Assembly: GCF_009730915.1 (NCBI RefSeq)
Contig: NC_052477.1
Coordinates: forward strand, 5,358,611-5,422,610
DNA length: 64,000 nt
Direction: 5' to 3'
From: Dioscorea cayenensis subsp. rotundata
Taxonomy: Eukaryota > Streptophyta > Magnoliopsida > Dioscoreales > Dioscoreaceae
Under the pieces are notes generated by a model. That model was not told where the DNA came from, did not search any database, and saw only the letters and a list, made by a program, of their open reading frames with translations. Made by a program: the position numbers and the translations under genes. Shown here one piece after another: positions 9,620 through 21,194 of the stretch (position 1 is the first letter of the stretch; each line of letters begins with the position of its first letter).

Positions 9620-10185
9620 CGCTTAGTTTGCTATATGCCTCTTCCAATGTGGGTAGGGTAGATCCAGTAATTAACTGGTCAAAAGAGGCGGCATACGACA
9701 GATTGGCTCTAGAGAGAAACAAGAGAACCCCAGTCTCTCTTCTATGGGCTTTTTGAGTCTCACAGGTGTAGGTAGGCCAATAAGCATTATATTTCTCAAT
9801 TAATGCTTTCAACTAAGAGTAGTACTATGATAGGGGCTTATTTCCTTGCTTCAGATTCATCATCTTGTACTAGGTCTAGAAGATGCATCTAGAGTTCTTC
9901 TCATGGGAATAACTATCCTCCAGACTATCCGACATCTCTTTGGCCATCTTGCAGTACATGATTTCATTACCAATGCGGGGAACAACACTGTTCATGATCC
10001 AGGCACATATCATATCGTTGTCCTTGATCTATGTCACATACTTCTCTGCCTTTTCCTTAGGCTTTGGTTCAGTGAGAATATGCTCCTTCTCGTGACCCTC
10101 GACTGACATCAAAAATATGCGTGGCCATAGTGCATTATTGATCTCGTCTAACTTCACAAAAATGTACTTCCTGCATTTGTACCCA
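9620..10185 (-). pseudogene. Ty1/copia gag (copy 2)
   Basis: The minus strand from about 10180 reads KLDEINNALWPRIFLMSVEG, then a stop, IKDNDMICAWIMNSVVPRIG and EIMYCKMAKEMSDSLEDSYS. Further on (9812-9615) it has ETGVLLFLSRAN, DQLITGSTLPTLEEAYSKLS. This is the UBN2-type gag of plant copia elements (KLxxxNYxLW, IxxSxxPxIxxxI, AKEMWDxL, FLxGLxxxYxxVRxQIL). Internal stops are present. The leader and 5' LTR follow at 10190-10712. Confidence 0.85.
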
Positions 10186-10520
10186 CCCCTTCCCGTCCCC
10201 CGATGTCACCTTTAAACTTTCTGATGCTGCGGCCATGTCTTCATGAACCCAAAGCCACAAAACTCATTAAATGGAGACAAGAGGAGTCAAACCATCAAGA
10301 ACTTGCACACAACGGCACAATCAAATCAACCAAAGGACTTGTAAGGCAGCATATGTGCCACTGGGAGCTGCTGGAAATGATTGGAGTCAGTGGGAAGAAT
10401 GTGGGGGGTCGCTATCAGTGGTGGGTGTGCTACTAAGCCCCCTGAGGAAGGAGAGAGTGGGGCTAGGGCTTCGAAGAAATGGGTACAGGGACCTAGTCTA
10501 GGATCGTCTCTCTGATATGA

Positions 10521-10712
10521 TGTAGAAGGTAGGAACCAATTTTCTTATTGATGAATGCGGAATGGGTCTCTTTGTATAGACAAAGACCCAAGCCAAAACT
10601 AGGAACAAATCAACCATACATAGCAAAAAGCAGGAAAGGAAAAAGAAAGAGAAGGAAAGTCAAAATAAGGATATACAGTTGTGTCTTATTAGTTTCCTAT
10701 TGGTTTCGAGCA
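10521..10712 (-). mobile_element. Ty1/copia 5' LTR and leader boundary (copy 2)
   Basis: The minus strand starts TGCTCGAAACCAATAGG at 10712 and ends CCTACCTTCTACA at 10521 (TG...CA, 192 bp). It is followed by TCATATCAGAGAG, which resembles the initiator-Met tRNA primer-binding site (TGGTATCAGAGC). The flank at 10713-10717 is ATATT, the same as in copy 1. The leader continues to about 10190. Confidence 0.75.
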
Positions 10713-10934
10713 ATATTAAATATTTTCAAAAATTCAAAATTCAAAAAGGATTCATAGCATTAATAAGATACATAACCCAAACCAACCATATTGTAAAAGA
10801 ATCCAATCTATCACATAATCTAAATATGGTCAATCATTATAATTTTCCAGTTTTCCTTATAATTATATGCAATTTAACGAAAAATGAATTACGAGCATCA
10901 TCTTTTAGGTTTATTTGATTTTTAGCAAAAAGGT

Positions 10935-11003
10935 TTTGTTGGATGTTTGGCATTACACCACCCTTAGCGTCATCTTAAAATTTTCCAAAAGCTTGTTCAA
11001 CTA
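10935..11003 (-). pseudogene. Histone H2A C-terminal fragment (copy 2)
   Basis: Counterpart of 4942-5033. The minus strand has the LNKLLENF region and, in a shifted frame, DDAKGGVMPNIQQN, resembling the end of the H2A fold. It directly abuts the plus-strand H2A fragment. Confidence 0.65.
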
Positions 11004-11516
11004 CTTATCATTTAAGAGGGCGAGCTTTGAGTTCCTAGTTAGCAATGTTGCTCAATACCTTAAGGCTGGCAAATATGTTGAACATATCCACGACAATACT
11101 TCAATTTATTTCACTACCATCCTAGAGTATCTTGCTAGTGAGGTATTCGATCCATTTCTCGCTAAGGTTAAGATTTGCCATTTTTCAGTATACATGGGCT
11201 TTTATGTTGTTTTATATATTTTTTATAAAAAATGATTTGAATGTTTGCCTGACAAGGCACCACTTTTAGTGACCATGATAGATTTCAAAAGCTTATTCAA
11301 CTCCTTATCATTTCTTATTGCAAGTTGGAGGTATCTGTGCAAATCTATTTATACTTGGAAAACCATATCAAAGGATTCCAAAAATAAAAAGATTTTACCG
11401 AGGCACATCCAGTTTGCAATAAGAATTGATAAGGGTTTGAACAAGCTTTTGGAATCTATCACAATCGCTAAGGGTGGTGTATGTATTGTCAAACATCCAT
11501 CCAAATCATCCTTCTA
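10996..11516 (+). pseudogene. Histone H2A gene copy, plus strand, split (copy 2)
   Basis: 10996-11155 encodes KRASFEFLVSNVAQYLKAGK, YVEHIHDNTSIYFTTILEYL and ASEVFDPFL. 11358-11516 encodes ISKDSKNKKILPRHIQFAIR, DKGLNKLLESITIAKGGV. This is closer to H2A than copy 1: PRHIQ and TIAxGGV are both kept. Between them lie the intron-like stretch (11160-11230) and the opposite-strand C-part. No start codon or promoter for this strand. Each half is open but they are not joined in frame. Confidence 0.88.
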
Positions 11517-11795
11517 AAACTCAAATAAAACAACACAAAAACCCATCTATTCCGAATAATGGCAAATCTTAACCTAAGAAGAAATGGAACAAATACCTCA
11601 CTAGCAAGGTACTTTGGACGCTAGTAAAATAAATAGAAGTACTAATGTAAATATGCTCAACATACTTATAAGCCTTAAGGTATCGAACAACTTGCTAACT
11701 AGGAACTCGAAGCTAGTCCTCTTAGAATAGAAAATAGACTTCTTATCCTTGAGATTGTTGCGACCACTACTCTTAGTTTTTTCCCAAGAAGTCAT
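11235..11795 (-). pseudogene. Histone H2A gene copy, minus strand, with start codon (copy 2)
   Basis: The ATG at 11795 begins MTSWEKTKSSGRNNLKDKKS, then SKRTSFEFLVSK. This is an H2A-like basic tail and the start of the histone fold (SKAGLxFPVGR). A frameshift follows, and AYKYVEHIYISTSIYF is read in another frame. After the intron-like part, 11352-11235 gives [30 protein letters not shown]. The promoter is at 11924-11973. It is interlocked with the plus-strand copy exactly as in copy 1. Decayed. Confidence 0.85.
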
Positions 11796-11923
11796 GGAGA
11801 TGCTCGGATGTAGAATCAGAAACTTTAGAAAATTGTTGTTATTGATAGAGAGAAGTCAAGAGAAGTTGAAACCCTAGAAAGAGAAAAAAGGTTTAGTGTT
11901 GAGTTCAACAATGAGAAAAGAGG

Positions 11924-11973
11924 GAGTTTATATAGAAGGATTGCAATTAATTCGAAGGTCACTCTCATTGGTT
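11924..11973 (-). promoter_or_regulatory. H2A-type promoter: CCAAT and TATA boxes (copy 2)
   Basis: On the minus strand: CCAATGAGAGTGACC (ATTGG at 11967-11971), then TATATAAACTCCCTC (TATATAAAC at 11926-11934), then a leader of about 130 nt before the ATG at 11795. It is conserved with copy 1. Classification as a histone promoter is inferred from its position in front of the H2A coding sequence. Confidence 0.55.
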
Positions 11974-12259
11974 GGCAAGAAAGTAAATGAATTTTCTGGT
12001 TTGGGGTAATCCATGCTCCTTTGATGAGTGTGAAAAATTGTGGACCATACAAAATTTTTGTTTACATGTATAACTTTTGAAAGTTGACAAATTATTTAAT
12101 TTCCTATATTTGAGCAAATTTTATCTAGGAAATCCTTCAAAGATATAGAAATTACACGCCATAACCATCTCTAATTTCATACTTCTTTTGTTTCAAATTA
12201 TTTACCACTTTAGGTAAATTTTTTATTTTAATTATTTTTTACTTTTTCATCACTATCGC

Positions 12260-12925
12260 TAGAGATGATGAGACCACCACCATCTTCATCAATATTGCCA
12301 TGAGTTGTGATGCATGATAGAAGCTTTGGAGAGAAACTTCAAGAACAAGTGAACAACATCCAAATGGAGATAATGGCAATCAAAAAGTCAAGTTTAGAGA
12401 CAAAGGTAATGATTCACCTAATATTATTCAAGAGGAAGAATTTATAGAGGTAGTAGATAATGTTAGAGAAGTTGCTACCTTTCCTTCCTATAGAGACCAT
12501 TTGTTAGGAATTAAAGATAAGACATCGTAGGATGAATTTCCATTGATGGTGGTGATATTTTATATTAGAGAATGAATGTGGTCCGAAAGTTTTGATTTCC
12601 AAAAAACTTCATGTAGTGATTGAGAAGCCATGGACGAATGTGGTGATTGTCAAACTCATGGGTCATAGATACAAAATACTTTACAGTAGAATGTAAGAGA
12701 TGTGGATGCCCTGGGTGTATATAAAGTTTAGATATTGATAATAACTACTTTTTTCAACTATTATGTGAGAAAAATGTGATGGAAGCGTTATTGAGTTTCC
12801 TGATATGCTAGTCCGATATTATCATGAAGCCATTCTCTAGGATTGGAAATATGGTTGGTAAAACCTTGAAGGTAGATTATAACAGTGGTATAACCTAAAT
12901 GGGTTAACTTATAAGAGTTGTAGGG
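12260..12925 (+). pseudogene. L1-type LINE ORF1 remnant (copy 2)
   Basis: Plus-strand frames give RKVLISKKLHVVIEKPWTN, VVIVKLMGH, then DIDNNYFFQLF and GNMVGKTLKVDYNSG. This corresponds to the DUF4283 part and the following IGxxVGKxxKxDxxT motif of plant L1 ORF1 / endogenous nucleic-acid-binding proteins. Frameshifts separate the blocks. It runs up to the Harbinger end at about 12923. Confidence 0.65.
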
Positions 12926-12933
12926 TGTGTTTG

Positions 12934-14654
12934 TGATAAGTGCTTGAGTAGACATATTTTTATATATGTTTTACATGCATTGAGCATCATTTTTACTGTG
13001 GTTTATGTCTCATATTGTGTATTTGGTGTTCTTTTATGCATATAGGTTGTGAATGCCTTGAAGAGTAAAAAGGAAGCAAAGATAGGCTATAAAGACACAA
13101 TGTTGGGAGTTCTTGTTCAATTCAAGGATCAAGACACGAGAGCAGTTCATAAACGTGGAGATGTGTGCCAACTTCCAAGAAGATTCAAGTCAATTCACTA
13201 TTTGGAAGGGCACAAAGGCAGCCACATCTTCATATTCCTTTTCTTTGTGAAGATTGCAAGGCCTCTCAAAGATACGTCGATGAAGAAAAGTTTTATAGCC
13301 TACCACATGGACGTGTGCCCAGACATGTGGCCTTAAGGGAAGAGTGTTCGGATCGTGTTTTGTGAAAAGTACTGTAGTAATTTTACTGTAGCAGTACTGT
13401 AACAAATTACTGTTCACGCGGCCGCGTGGAAAATCCACACGGGCGCGTGAGGGCACGTGACAGACGTGATCTAAGGCCTATAAATAGCCGTTTTGCCCTA
13501 TTCTTTCTCATCTTTTGTGCGGCTCTTGAGGGGTGAGACGGCTAGGGTTTGGAGAGGAGGTCTTTGCGGCTTTGGAGGCGCTTCGTCACCAACTTTGATC
13601 GATTCCTCCTCCGTCATAGCATCAAGGAAGCCACCGGTGAACCTAGCTTTGGAGTGGGTCTTTCAAGACGTCGAAGCTCTCTATCAAGGCCATCAGTTTA
13701 TATATAAGGGAGTTTATTTCTATGGTTTTAATATACTTTCATTCATTGATGGTGTGTTTTGTATGTTGCTCCATGGAGAGTTAAAACCCTAGAGGGTATT
13801 TGGGCTTGTGAACCCTAGGATTCTCATCTTTTATGGATTTGCTTAGTGTTTCTATTTAATCCGAGTTTGATTAAGTTTTAATCTTGTATTCTCATTGCTT
13901 GCTTGTTTAATTAATCTTTGTGGTTGATTGGATTTGCATGATTTGTTACTTTGATGTGAGAGAGGTCTCCATTAGAGTTAGAACTTCAAGGTTAAAGAGG
14001 GTTGAGAGGGTGAGTCATGAGATAGTGGAGTGTCCCCTCTCCCTTCCGATTGAGTGTATTCTATCTCCGTTCCTTAAGCTCTATGCAACCATATTTGGTG
14101 TGAGGCGTGAGATTGAGAGATTTCTCCGCCGGGACCTTGTAGGGGGTTAGGATCCTTCGCCGGAATTAGGGTTGGATCAATCTTTAGGAATCGGATACAA
14201 CTCTTGAATCCCTAGAGTGCTTTTGCAGTACATATGTGGTGTGAGGTGTTGAGATTGAGCGATTTCTCCACCGGGACCTTGTAGGGGACTAGTATCGGTG
14301 ATCGGGAGGCCGGATCCGATTATATTTGGATTTCCACGACTTAACTTACTCATCATAGAAACACTTTGCTTATTCGGTACCTAATTCCTGAATCCTAGGG
14401 GGAGCATTGCCCGAATACCCCACTTTTACTGATTGAGATCTCCATCCATTTTACCCTTGCATATTTGTCTCCGGTATTCATTTCTTTGCACATTAGATCA
14501 CCACACCTTTCCATTTATCATTAGGTTAGAAAGCAGAGAAGAAGTTAGTACTAGTAGCCATGTTCCCTGTGGATTCGACTACCCACTCACCGGGGTAATT
14601 ATTACTTCGACACCCGTGCACTTGCGGTTTACACGCATATTCGGACGCGTGTCA
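12934..14654 (+). mobile_element. Large solo LTR (1721 bp) with 5-bp target duplication GTTTG
   Basis: Begins TGATAAGTGCTTGAG and ends ACGCGTGTCA. GTTTG occurs immediately outside both ends (12929-12933 and 14655-14659), so the borders are exact. It contains a TATA box (CCTATAAATAGCCG near 13478) and downstream GGGTGAGACGGCTAGGGTTT. The 3' part has CCCTGTGGATTCGACTACCC and GTGCACTTGCGG, the kind of LTR end seen in plant Athila/Tat elements (resemblance only). No internal region, so it is a solo LTR left by LTR-LTR recombination. Short open frames inside it are not genes. Confidence 0.88.
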
Positions 14655-16559
14655 GTTTGCTTAGAGGTATTTGAAACTATAATTAACTTCAAATACCCTA
14701 TTCTTGAAATACCTTGTTTGGTTTGTTGACTTTAAAAAAAATTGTTCAACTTCAAATATCCCCATGGATGTATTTTGACTTACGGCAAAAGTGGGCATAA
14801 GTCCAAATCCTTGTAATTGGAAAGCTTCACATGATTGCTTGATAGTTTTGGGGCCCGATGGTTACCCCACACCATCTCCATCTTCAACTCAGGTATTTCT
14901 CATCACTTCATCTACTTCATCATCTCCAAACTTTTTTTCTTTATTTATTGAAGCAATCACAGATCATGCCGTTTCTCCTTCTCTCCGTAAGTCCTATCAT
15001 TTTATTTTTTTTCATGCAACTTCTTTTTTTACTGAATTTAAAAGATGTTTTTTTAAAATCTTGTAGACCTAAATTTGTAGATCTAAAGCTGCATGACAGT
15101 TATCTTCATTGTTTCTCTTTCATCCTCTCTATATGATATGTTATTTTATTTATTTTTTTTGTGATTTTTTTAATTTAAGATATTTGTATAAACTATTGTA
15201 GATCTAATGGTTATATTCATCAATTTCACTCGATAGTTCTCATCTATTGAGGTTAAAGATATCTTATCTTGATTGATATTTAAAATTTTTATGTGAAAAT
15301 TTTGATAATTATATGGTGGTTTTTTTTTAGTAGTGTTTGTTTTCTCTCTTTGGTATAATGATATGATAGCTTAATTAGTGTTAATATGGCGATCTCTTTT
15401 TTAAATACGGATATCAATGTTAAATCAATCCTTTTTAATGTTCATTTACTTTGAGTTTGAAGTTATTATGCACATAAGAATTACATCATTTGTCATTATG
15501 TGTACTAAATAAGTAACAGAAATTATATGTTTGGTTTGAAGCTTCCATGAAGTTCATTTATTATAATTTTGGAACATATTTCTGTTGAAAATTATGCTAT
15601 ATTTTTGTTAATTTTAATTTTTAGTCAAATGATATATTCCCCATTTGTAATGGAGTTCAATTATTGTCGATGTTGTGTGGGTTTTTAATGCAAATAGGAG
15701 CCTTAAGAAATTGACACAACATGTAGAAGGGAGCTGCTAGTGATCATCTATTATGTAGACTATTTCAGCCTCAAGTTTAGGTCTAATCAGTTTTTTTGTT
15801 GCCTAGCATATTTTACAATGTTTTTTATAAACAAATGACATGGGCATTATCAACTAGAATGACATGATAAAACAATAAACTCTTTCAAAGGATCTCCACC
15901 ACCACATAGTGTAGCCTTTATCAAACCTCTCTATTATAAACAAGGCATTCATCTACTCTAGATTGTAAAGTTTTTTTCATGAACTAGTTTTCTTGTTGTA
16001 ATTATTAGTTGTTTAGTGTTGTTAAAATTGAGCTACTAGTATGTTATAATGCTTTGATATATTCTACCTTTATATAAAATCTATCACTTTTCTAAGGATG
16101 CTCTCTGACTTAAGTCATACATTCTCATGTGATCATTCTGATTTTTTATTCTCTTTTGATGTACGCCTATTGATTGGGTTGCTCTTGTGCATGTATAGCC
16201 ATATAATGTTTTTTATTTAATTTTCTTCTATTTTAAGAAGAATGAACAAGTGATTTTGTTTATTGCATATACATGCCTCAACCTTCAACTTAACTATTTG
16301 TTATTGTGCTAAAGGTAGTATAGTATTATAAATATTGCGTTTGATAAATATTTGTACTAAGATATATGTACATATGTTAATGTATTAATTCCAAGATATA
16401 TCTATGTATGACATGCATAAAAAATAATCAACATATTGCATTAGATTTTAATCTTTGTGTTTTTAAAATTGTAGATGCCCATGAATGACAAAAGAGAATT
16501 TGTATGCCATGCGGACTATATTTTTAGCTGTAGCTTATGCAGTCACTTTGCTTTTACGT

Positions 16560-17700
16560 AGCAAAAGACCCAGAGTTTGTAGAGAACCTTTGTGAAGTCG
16601 ATTAGAAATTAGAGAGCAATATTTGTCCAGGCTGGTGGATGGCAATGAGACGAAAAGGTCTTATGAGAGATACATTACATATTACCATAAAAAAAATAAC
16701 TATTGATGTTCCTCCACACTATAGGACATAACCAATGCAATCTCATACTTGGGCATAACTTTCTTATGCCTGGTGAGACTATTAATAGGTATTTCAATCA
16801 TGTGCTTTATGCAATTGGGCAATTGCATGATGAGTACGTGCATCCACCTAGTACACAAACGCTTACATACATCGCATTGAGGGCTACATTATACCTTTAT
16901 TTCAGGGTAGTGACACATTTTTCTACTTGTCTTGAATTTACTACACTAGAAACAATTCTTAGTTAAACTATATTAAAGATAGGATTGTCTTGAAACTCTA
17001 GATGGGACCCATATCAATGCTTCTATTCCTACATATGAAGTTGCAACATTTCGGGGATGAAAACCATACCCTACACAAAATGTGCTTGCTACTGTATACT
17101 TTAGTTTACATTTTACCTATGTCATCACTGGATGGGAATGTTTAGCACATGATGCCCTAGTCTTAGGTGATGCACTTGAGAGGTCAAATGGCTTATTAGT
17201 CCCTAAAGGTATCTATTTTGGCGTAGTTTGCTATAGATTGACATACGGCATTAGTCTAATCATTATAATTTTATAACTTTCATATTTGCTTTTTCTTAGG
17301 AACGTATTACTTGGTCCATGCCAAGTATGCTACAAGACCAGGTTTTATAGCCCCTTACAGGGGGTGTTAGGTACCACCTCAAAGAGTTTCGCTCATGAAC
17401 ACCTGCAAACTATAAGGAACTTTTTAATCTTCACCATTCCTTAGCTCATACAACAATTGAACATGCATTTGGTTCTCTTAAAGGCCGCTTCAAAATTCTC
17501 GTGTCTAGATCATTTTTTCCTATTCAAAACTCAGGCTGAACTAGTCTTGGCCACGTGCGTTCTACATAATTATATATTGAGTGGGGGTGAAGACGTGTTT
17601 AAACCACCCGAGGGAGAATGTACTCCGCATCAGCCATCCTCACAAAGTAACACAAGAGAGCAAAGAGAAGAGGCCCAATAATGAATGGGTTGCACACCGA
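16560..17700 (+). pseudogene. PIF/Harbinger transposase (DDE_Tnp_4 family)
   Basis: Pieces in several frames: MFLHTIGHNQCNLILGHNF, PGETINRYFNHVLYAIGQLH (16703-16900), LDGTHINASIPTYEVATFRG (16996-17055), VYFSLHFTYVITGWE and HDALVLGDALERSNG (17090-17200), then after an intron TYYLVHAKYATRPGFIAPYR (17303-17362) and TIEHAFGSLKGRFKILVSRS. The first Asp (LDGTH) and the Glu (IEHAFG) of the catalytic triad are present. The second Asp (normally LVDA) is His, codon CAT at 17317-17319. Frameshifts and stops are also present. Inactive. Confidence 0.88.
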
Positions 17701-18095
17701 GAAATGATTCCACTCGATATGTGGGCAAATAAGTCGATAATTACCTTTTTTTAACTTTATAATAAAATATTTTTTTTTGGACCATGAATTGTACTATTAT
17801 TTCTAAGTTGACAAGTTATTTTGATATGTACTCAAATAAATTCTATGTTTCCTATGAATATTGATGTATAAGACAAGGGCTAGATTTTGAATTTATCTAG
17901 AATATGTCCATTTATTCAACATATTAGACACTTTACATGCTCAAGTTGAACATCTATATTTGTGGTTAAATCATTCCAACAAATTTAAATATAATTAAAA
18001 TAAATTATCACGCCAACAATAAGCCAAACAACAAGCCAAACATACTAGCATGTAATAATTATCCATACTCACTTTGGAAGTGTGGTTAAATCTAG

Positions 18096-18215
18096 GTATA
18101 ATACCCTAGTTGGTCCCTCTACTTTTCTCTCTCTTCTCTTTTGGTCCCTCTACTCAGAAATGCTCCCGACTAGTCCCTCTACTTTTGAAAATGTGCCCAC
18201 TTAGTTAAAAATGCT
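18096..18215 (+). mobile_element. Half copy of a GGTCCCTCTAC-type MITE
   Basis: TATAATACCCTAGTTGGTCC followed by CTCTACTTTT.TCTCTCTTC, GGTCCCTCTACTCAGAAATG and AGTCCCTCTACTTTTG. It matches the left half of the complete palindromic MITE at 26778-27076. The right half is missing. It lies between the Harbinger transposase and its Myb-like partner. Confidence 0.7.
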
Positions 18216-18330
18216 CCCAACCACTCATCCATACTCACTTAGTTGGTATAATTATGCTATATTTTGTCCATTTGTGAAATTTCATTCTATTACATGTAAT
18301 TCTATCTTTTAAGAGAGTTTCAATTCTATC

Positions 18331-18880
18331 TTGGCCAAATATAGAATGGACAGCATGAGAGCATCTCTGGATAGCCAAACATCAATAGTAAGAAGCTCTA
18401 ACAAGAGACCAGGTGGCAATAAAAGATGGACACCCACTGAAAGCCGCTACTTTATAAGATTCAAGGCTTCCCAAGTAGAGCAAGGCTTCAAAGTGGATAA
18501 AGGCTCCAAACCTCAAGCATTTGATGCTGCAATTAAGGCAATGAAAGATGAGTTCGACATCATTGTTACTAAATCGAATGTGTCCAACCACCTAAGGACA
18601 AGAATTAAAAATCTAAAAGAATTAAGTGGAATGGGTTGGGATGATAGACTGAAAATGATAATCGTAGGAGAGTTTGAGTATAAAAACTTTATTAATGTAT
18701 TAATTTACTTGGAAGCAATTTTTATTTATGGTTTCTTTTAATTTTGCTTAAGGTAGTTTTTACTTAAGACCTATAGTGATTTCTTCTTGTGTACTATATT
18801 CATCCACAAGATGAACAATTCCCTAACAAGCTTATCGAAGATCATGACTTGTTGGAGCTTGTTTCCATCTACGCAGGATA
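18331..18880 (+). pseudogene. PIF/Harbinger Myb/SANT-like accessory protein
   Basis: Exon 1 is open from 18331, with KRPGGNKRWTPTESRYFIR, LVEQGFKxDKG-type sequence (VEQGFKVDKGSKPQAF) and SNVSNHLRTRIKNLKELSGM, GWDDRLKMIIVGEFEY. This is the plant Myb_DNA-bind_3 domain that accompanies Harbinger transposases (WT..ES, HVxNRLRTLK..YxxIxxLxxLSGxxWD). After an intron, 18795-18880 reads IHPQDEQFPNKLIEDHDLLE, then a stop. This parallels the HPGEEIYINKPIQDYDEM segment of the partner protein at 42563-43270. Truncated at the Mutator-like element boundary. Confidence 0.8.
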
Positions 18881-19439
18881 GATAGATTTGTCTCTTCCCC
18901 GTTGTTCTAGTTTTATTTTGCACTCTTGTACTTTGAATATTTCTTCACCCGGAAGACAATTCATGTGAGTTTCTCCACACTTGTTTTGGTTTTATTTTTT
19001 GTGGTCATGAAATTGTTGACCATGCTTTCTTCATGCAGGAAGCCAATAGATACCTTTTGCGCAGTTGCTAGGTATAGGGGGGAGGGTCGAGTCCTCCAGT
19101 TCACAGTGTCGACTCCTTGGGAGTCAATTCTAGATGAGATATGTCAAAGATGGGGGCTTGACATTAGCACTGTGAAAGTGAAGTTTGTCACACCCGATGC
19201 AAACCGAACTATTTGTCCCATTGATTCTGAAATTGACTTCAAGCGTATGTGCCAAATATATCAAATACTAAATAGCGCTGCTGTTGACCTTATTGTTGAT
19301 GCAGATGCAAATGCTGTAGACATGCCATCGTGTTCCTCACTCCCGTCGTAAATATCCTTTCTTTGCTTGATGTGTACTCATTTTATTTCATTCTTCTGGA
19401 GATATCATTTACCATTATCCATTTCAACTTATATTTGTC

Positions 19440-19607
19440 CGTTACTACTTAAAAGTTTTTATTTTCGCTTAATATTAACCGATATCGCTTAAAGGCTGCT
19501 TAAATGGAAGCGCGCGCTTTACATGCGAGAGTCATGGGGTTTGGTCCCCCTCATATCCAACCATTATTTTAATTTTTAATTCAACAAAACCCTTCTTTTT
19601 TGTGAAC

Positions 19608-19642
<35 letters not shown>

Positions 19643-19850
19643 CCGCTTACTTTCCCTGTTTACGCTTAATAATTTATGTTTTCGCTTAATATTATCCGAT
19701 ATCGCTTAAACTATTTTCTTCATCCGCTTAAGATTATACTATTTTGCTTAAACTTATCCGAGTTTGCTTAAACATTTACGATCTCGCTTAAAATTCTTTG
19801 ATTTCGCGTAAAAGTTTTTGTTTAAAGCTGTTTGATTGCGCATAAAAGTG
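19440..19850 (+). repeat. 20-bp-period array, MURA intron 1 (core CGCTTAA)
   Basis: CGCTTA-type cores lie at 19447, 19466, 19486 and, after an AT microsatellite (19608-19640), at 19644, 19663, 19683, 19703, 19725, 19745, 19765, 19785 and 19805. The spacing is almost always 19-22 bp. The sequence between cores varies. The core is read in the direction of transcription. Confidence 0.85.
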
Positions 19851-21194
19851 CCATGCTTTCACTTACACTTATCTGATTTGTACACTACAGCGAATCATTT
19901 TCGGCGAGTATGTCACTCAATAGGGGCACATTTCCACCCCATCAACAACCTTCGGGGGTTCTTGCCATCCAGCCTTCGTCAGAAGATCATGAGATTGTTT
20001 CAATGGAAGTCGGTGATCAGTTTCCTGATAGTGAACATTTTAAGGATGCACTTAGAAATTTTGCTATCAAACGCAATTTTAACTTTACATTCATCAAGAA
20101 TGACAAACAGAGAGTGACTGTCAAGTGCGCTGCTAAATGTTGTGAATGGCGTGTCCATGCGTCCATGGAAGGTAACCACGAGATGTTTAGGATCAAGACG
20201 ATGTATCCCACACACACATGTGGTGGCGGTATTGGCAAATCCTCACATCCCAAGGCATCAAAAAAATGGGTGAGTGCACGTGTTATACAAAAGCTGAAGG
20301 ACAGTCCCCTATATAGGGCTATTGACATTCAGCGTGATATGTTGCGAGACCACGGTGTCTATTTATCCTATAAACAAGCTTGGCTAGGGAAAGAGGTCAC
20401 GAAGGAGGTTCTCCATGGGAGTGAGGTGGCGAGCTATGATTTATTGATGTGGTACGCGAAGAAGGTATTAGTAACAAACCCTGGTAGCGTTGCTATAGTA
20501 GAGAATGATGGTTCCCGTTTCAAACGTGCATTTTTTGCCTTCAAAGCATGTGTCATTGGTTTCAAGACCGGATGTAGGCCATTGCTGTACCTGGATGGAA
20601 CTCACTTGCTCGGTAAGTACCGGGGGAGGGGGGGCACTTTGTTAGGTGCAACGGGAAAAGATGGGAACGATGGTTTCTTTCATGTAGCATTTGCAATTGT
20701 AGATAATGAAACGGATGCGAACTGGACGTGGTTCTTGTCAAAGATTGGAGATACTATATACGATGATGACGAATATGTGAAAATTATTACATTTATATCT
20801 GATAGGTCCAAGGGCCTTATCAATCTTTGTCGCTGAAGGTATTCCCTTCCTCACCACATGCATATTGTTTTGCGCCACTTGGAAGCAAACTTCATGAAAA
20901 GCAAATGTCGGACTTGGCAAGTCATTGAAAGAGCGGTGCTGGTCTATATTTTTTTGAGAATTGCATTTTCATGTCTTTGAAAAAGAATTCGATGATCTCT
21001 GTTGCCGATCCATTAAACACATCGGCGGATGCACATCAATGGTTGATCGCGAAATCCGATCCGGCACATCGGGCGAACTACATGTTCAAAGGTGATAGAT
21101 GGGGGAGATGTACTCAAACGTGGCGGAGTCGTTTAATGCATGGATAAAAGAGGCACACCATCTCCCTGTCACAAACATGGTAGACTCAATAAGG

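Larger units (their letters stand above)
9938..12800 (+). repeat. Diverged duplicated block, copy 2 (partner 3821-6785)
   Basis: Same order as copy 1: copia gag and leader, copia LTR, H2A C(-), N(+), C(-), C(+), N(-), H2A promoter, LINE ORF1 remnant. It differs by substitutions and short indels, and it keeps the copia gag/pol sequence on the left that copy 1 lost to the gypsy insertion. The copies are in direct orientation about 6 kb apart. Confidence 0.85.
12923..18890 (+). mobile_element. PIF/Harbinger element 1, decayed and interrupted
   Basis: The left end is probably GGTGTGTTTG at 12924, continued after the solo LTR by CTTAGAGGTATTTGAAAC (14660). The transposase gene is at about 16560-17700 and the Myb-like partner at 18331-18880, both on the plus strand and in the same order as in the intact element at 40722-46767. 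The right end was not found. The partner gene stops at 18880, where the Mutator-like element begins, so that insertion probably removed or displaced it. 14660-16560 is AT-rich with no recognisable coding content. Confidence 0.6.

Noticed and set aside
13049..13792. Open frames at 13049-13336 and 13493-13792
   Set aside because: Inside the solo LTR defined by TG...CA ends and the GTTTG duplication; no domain.
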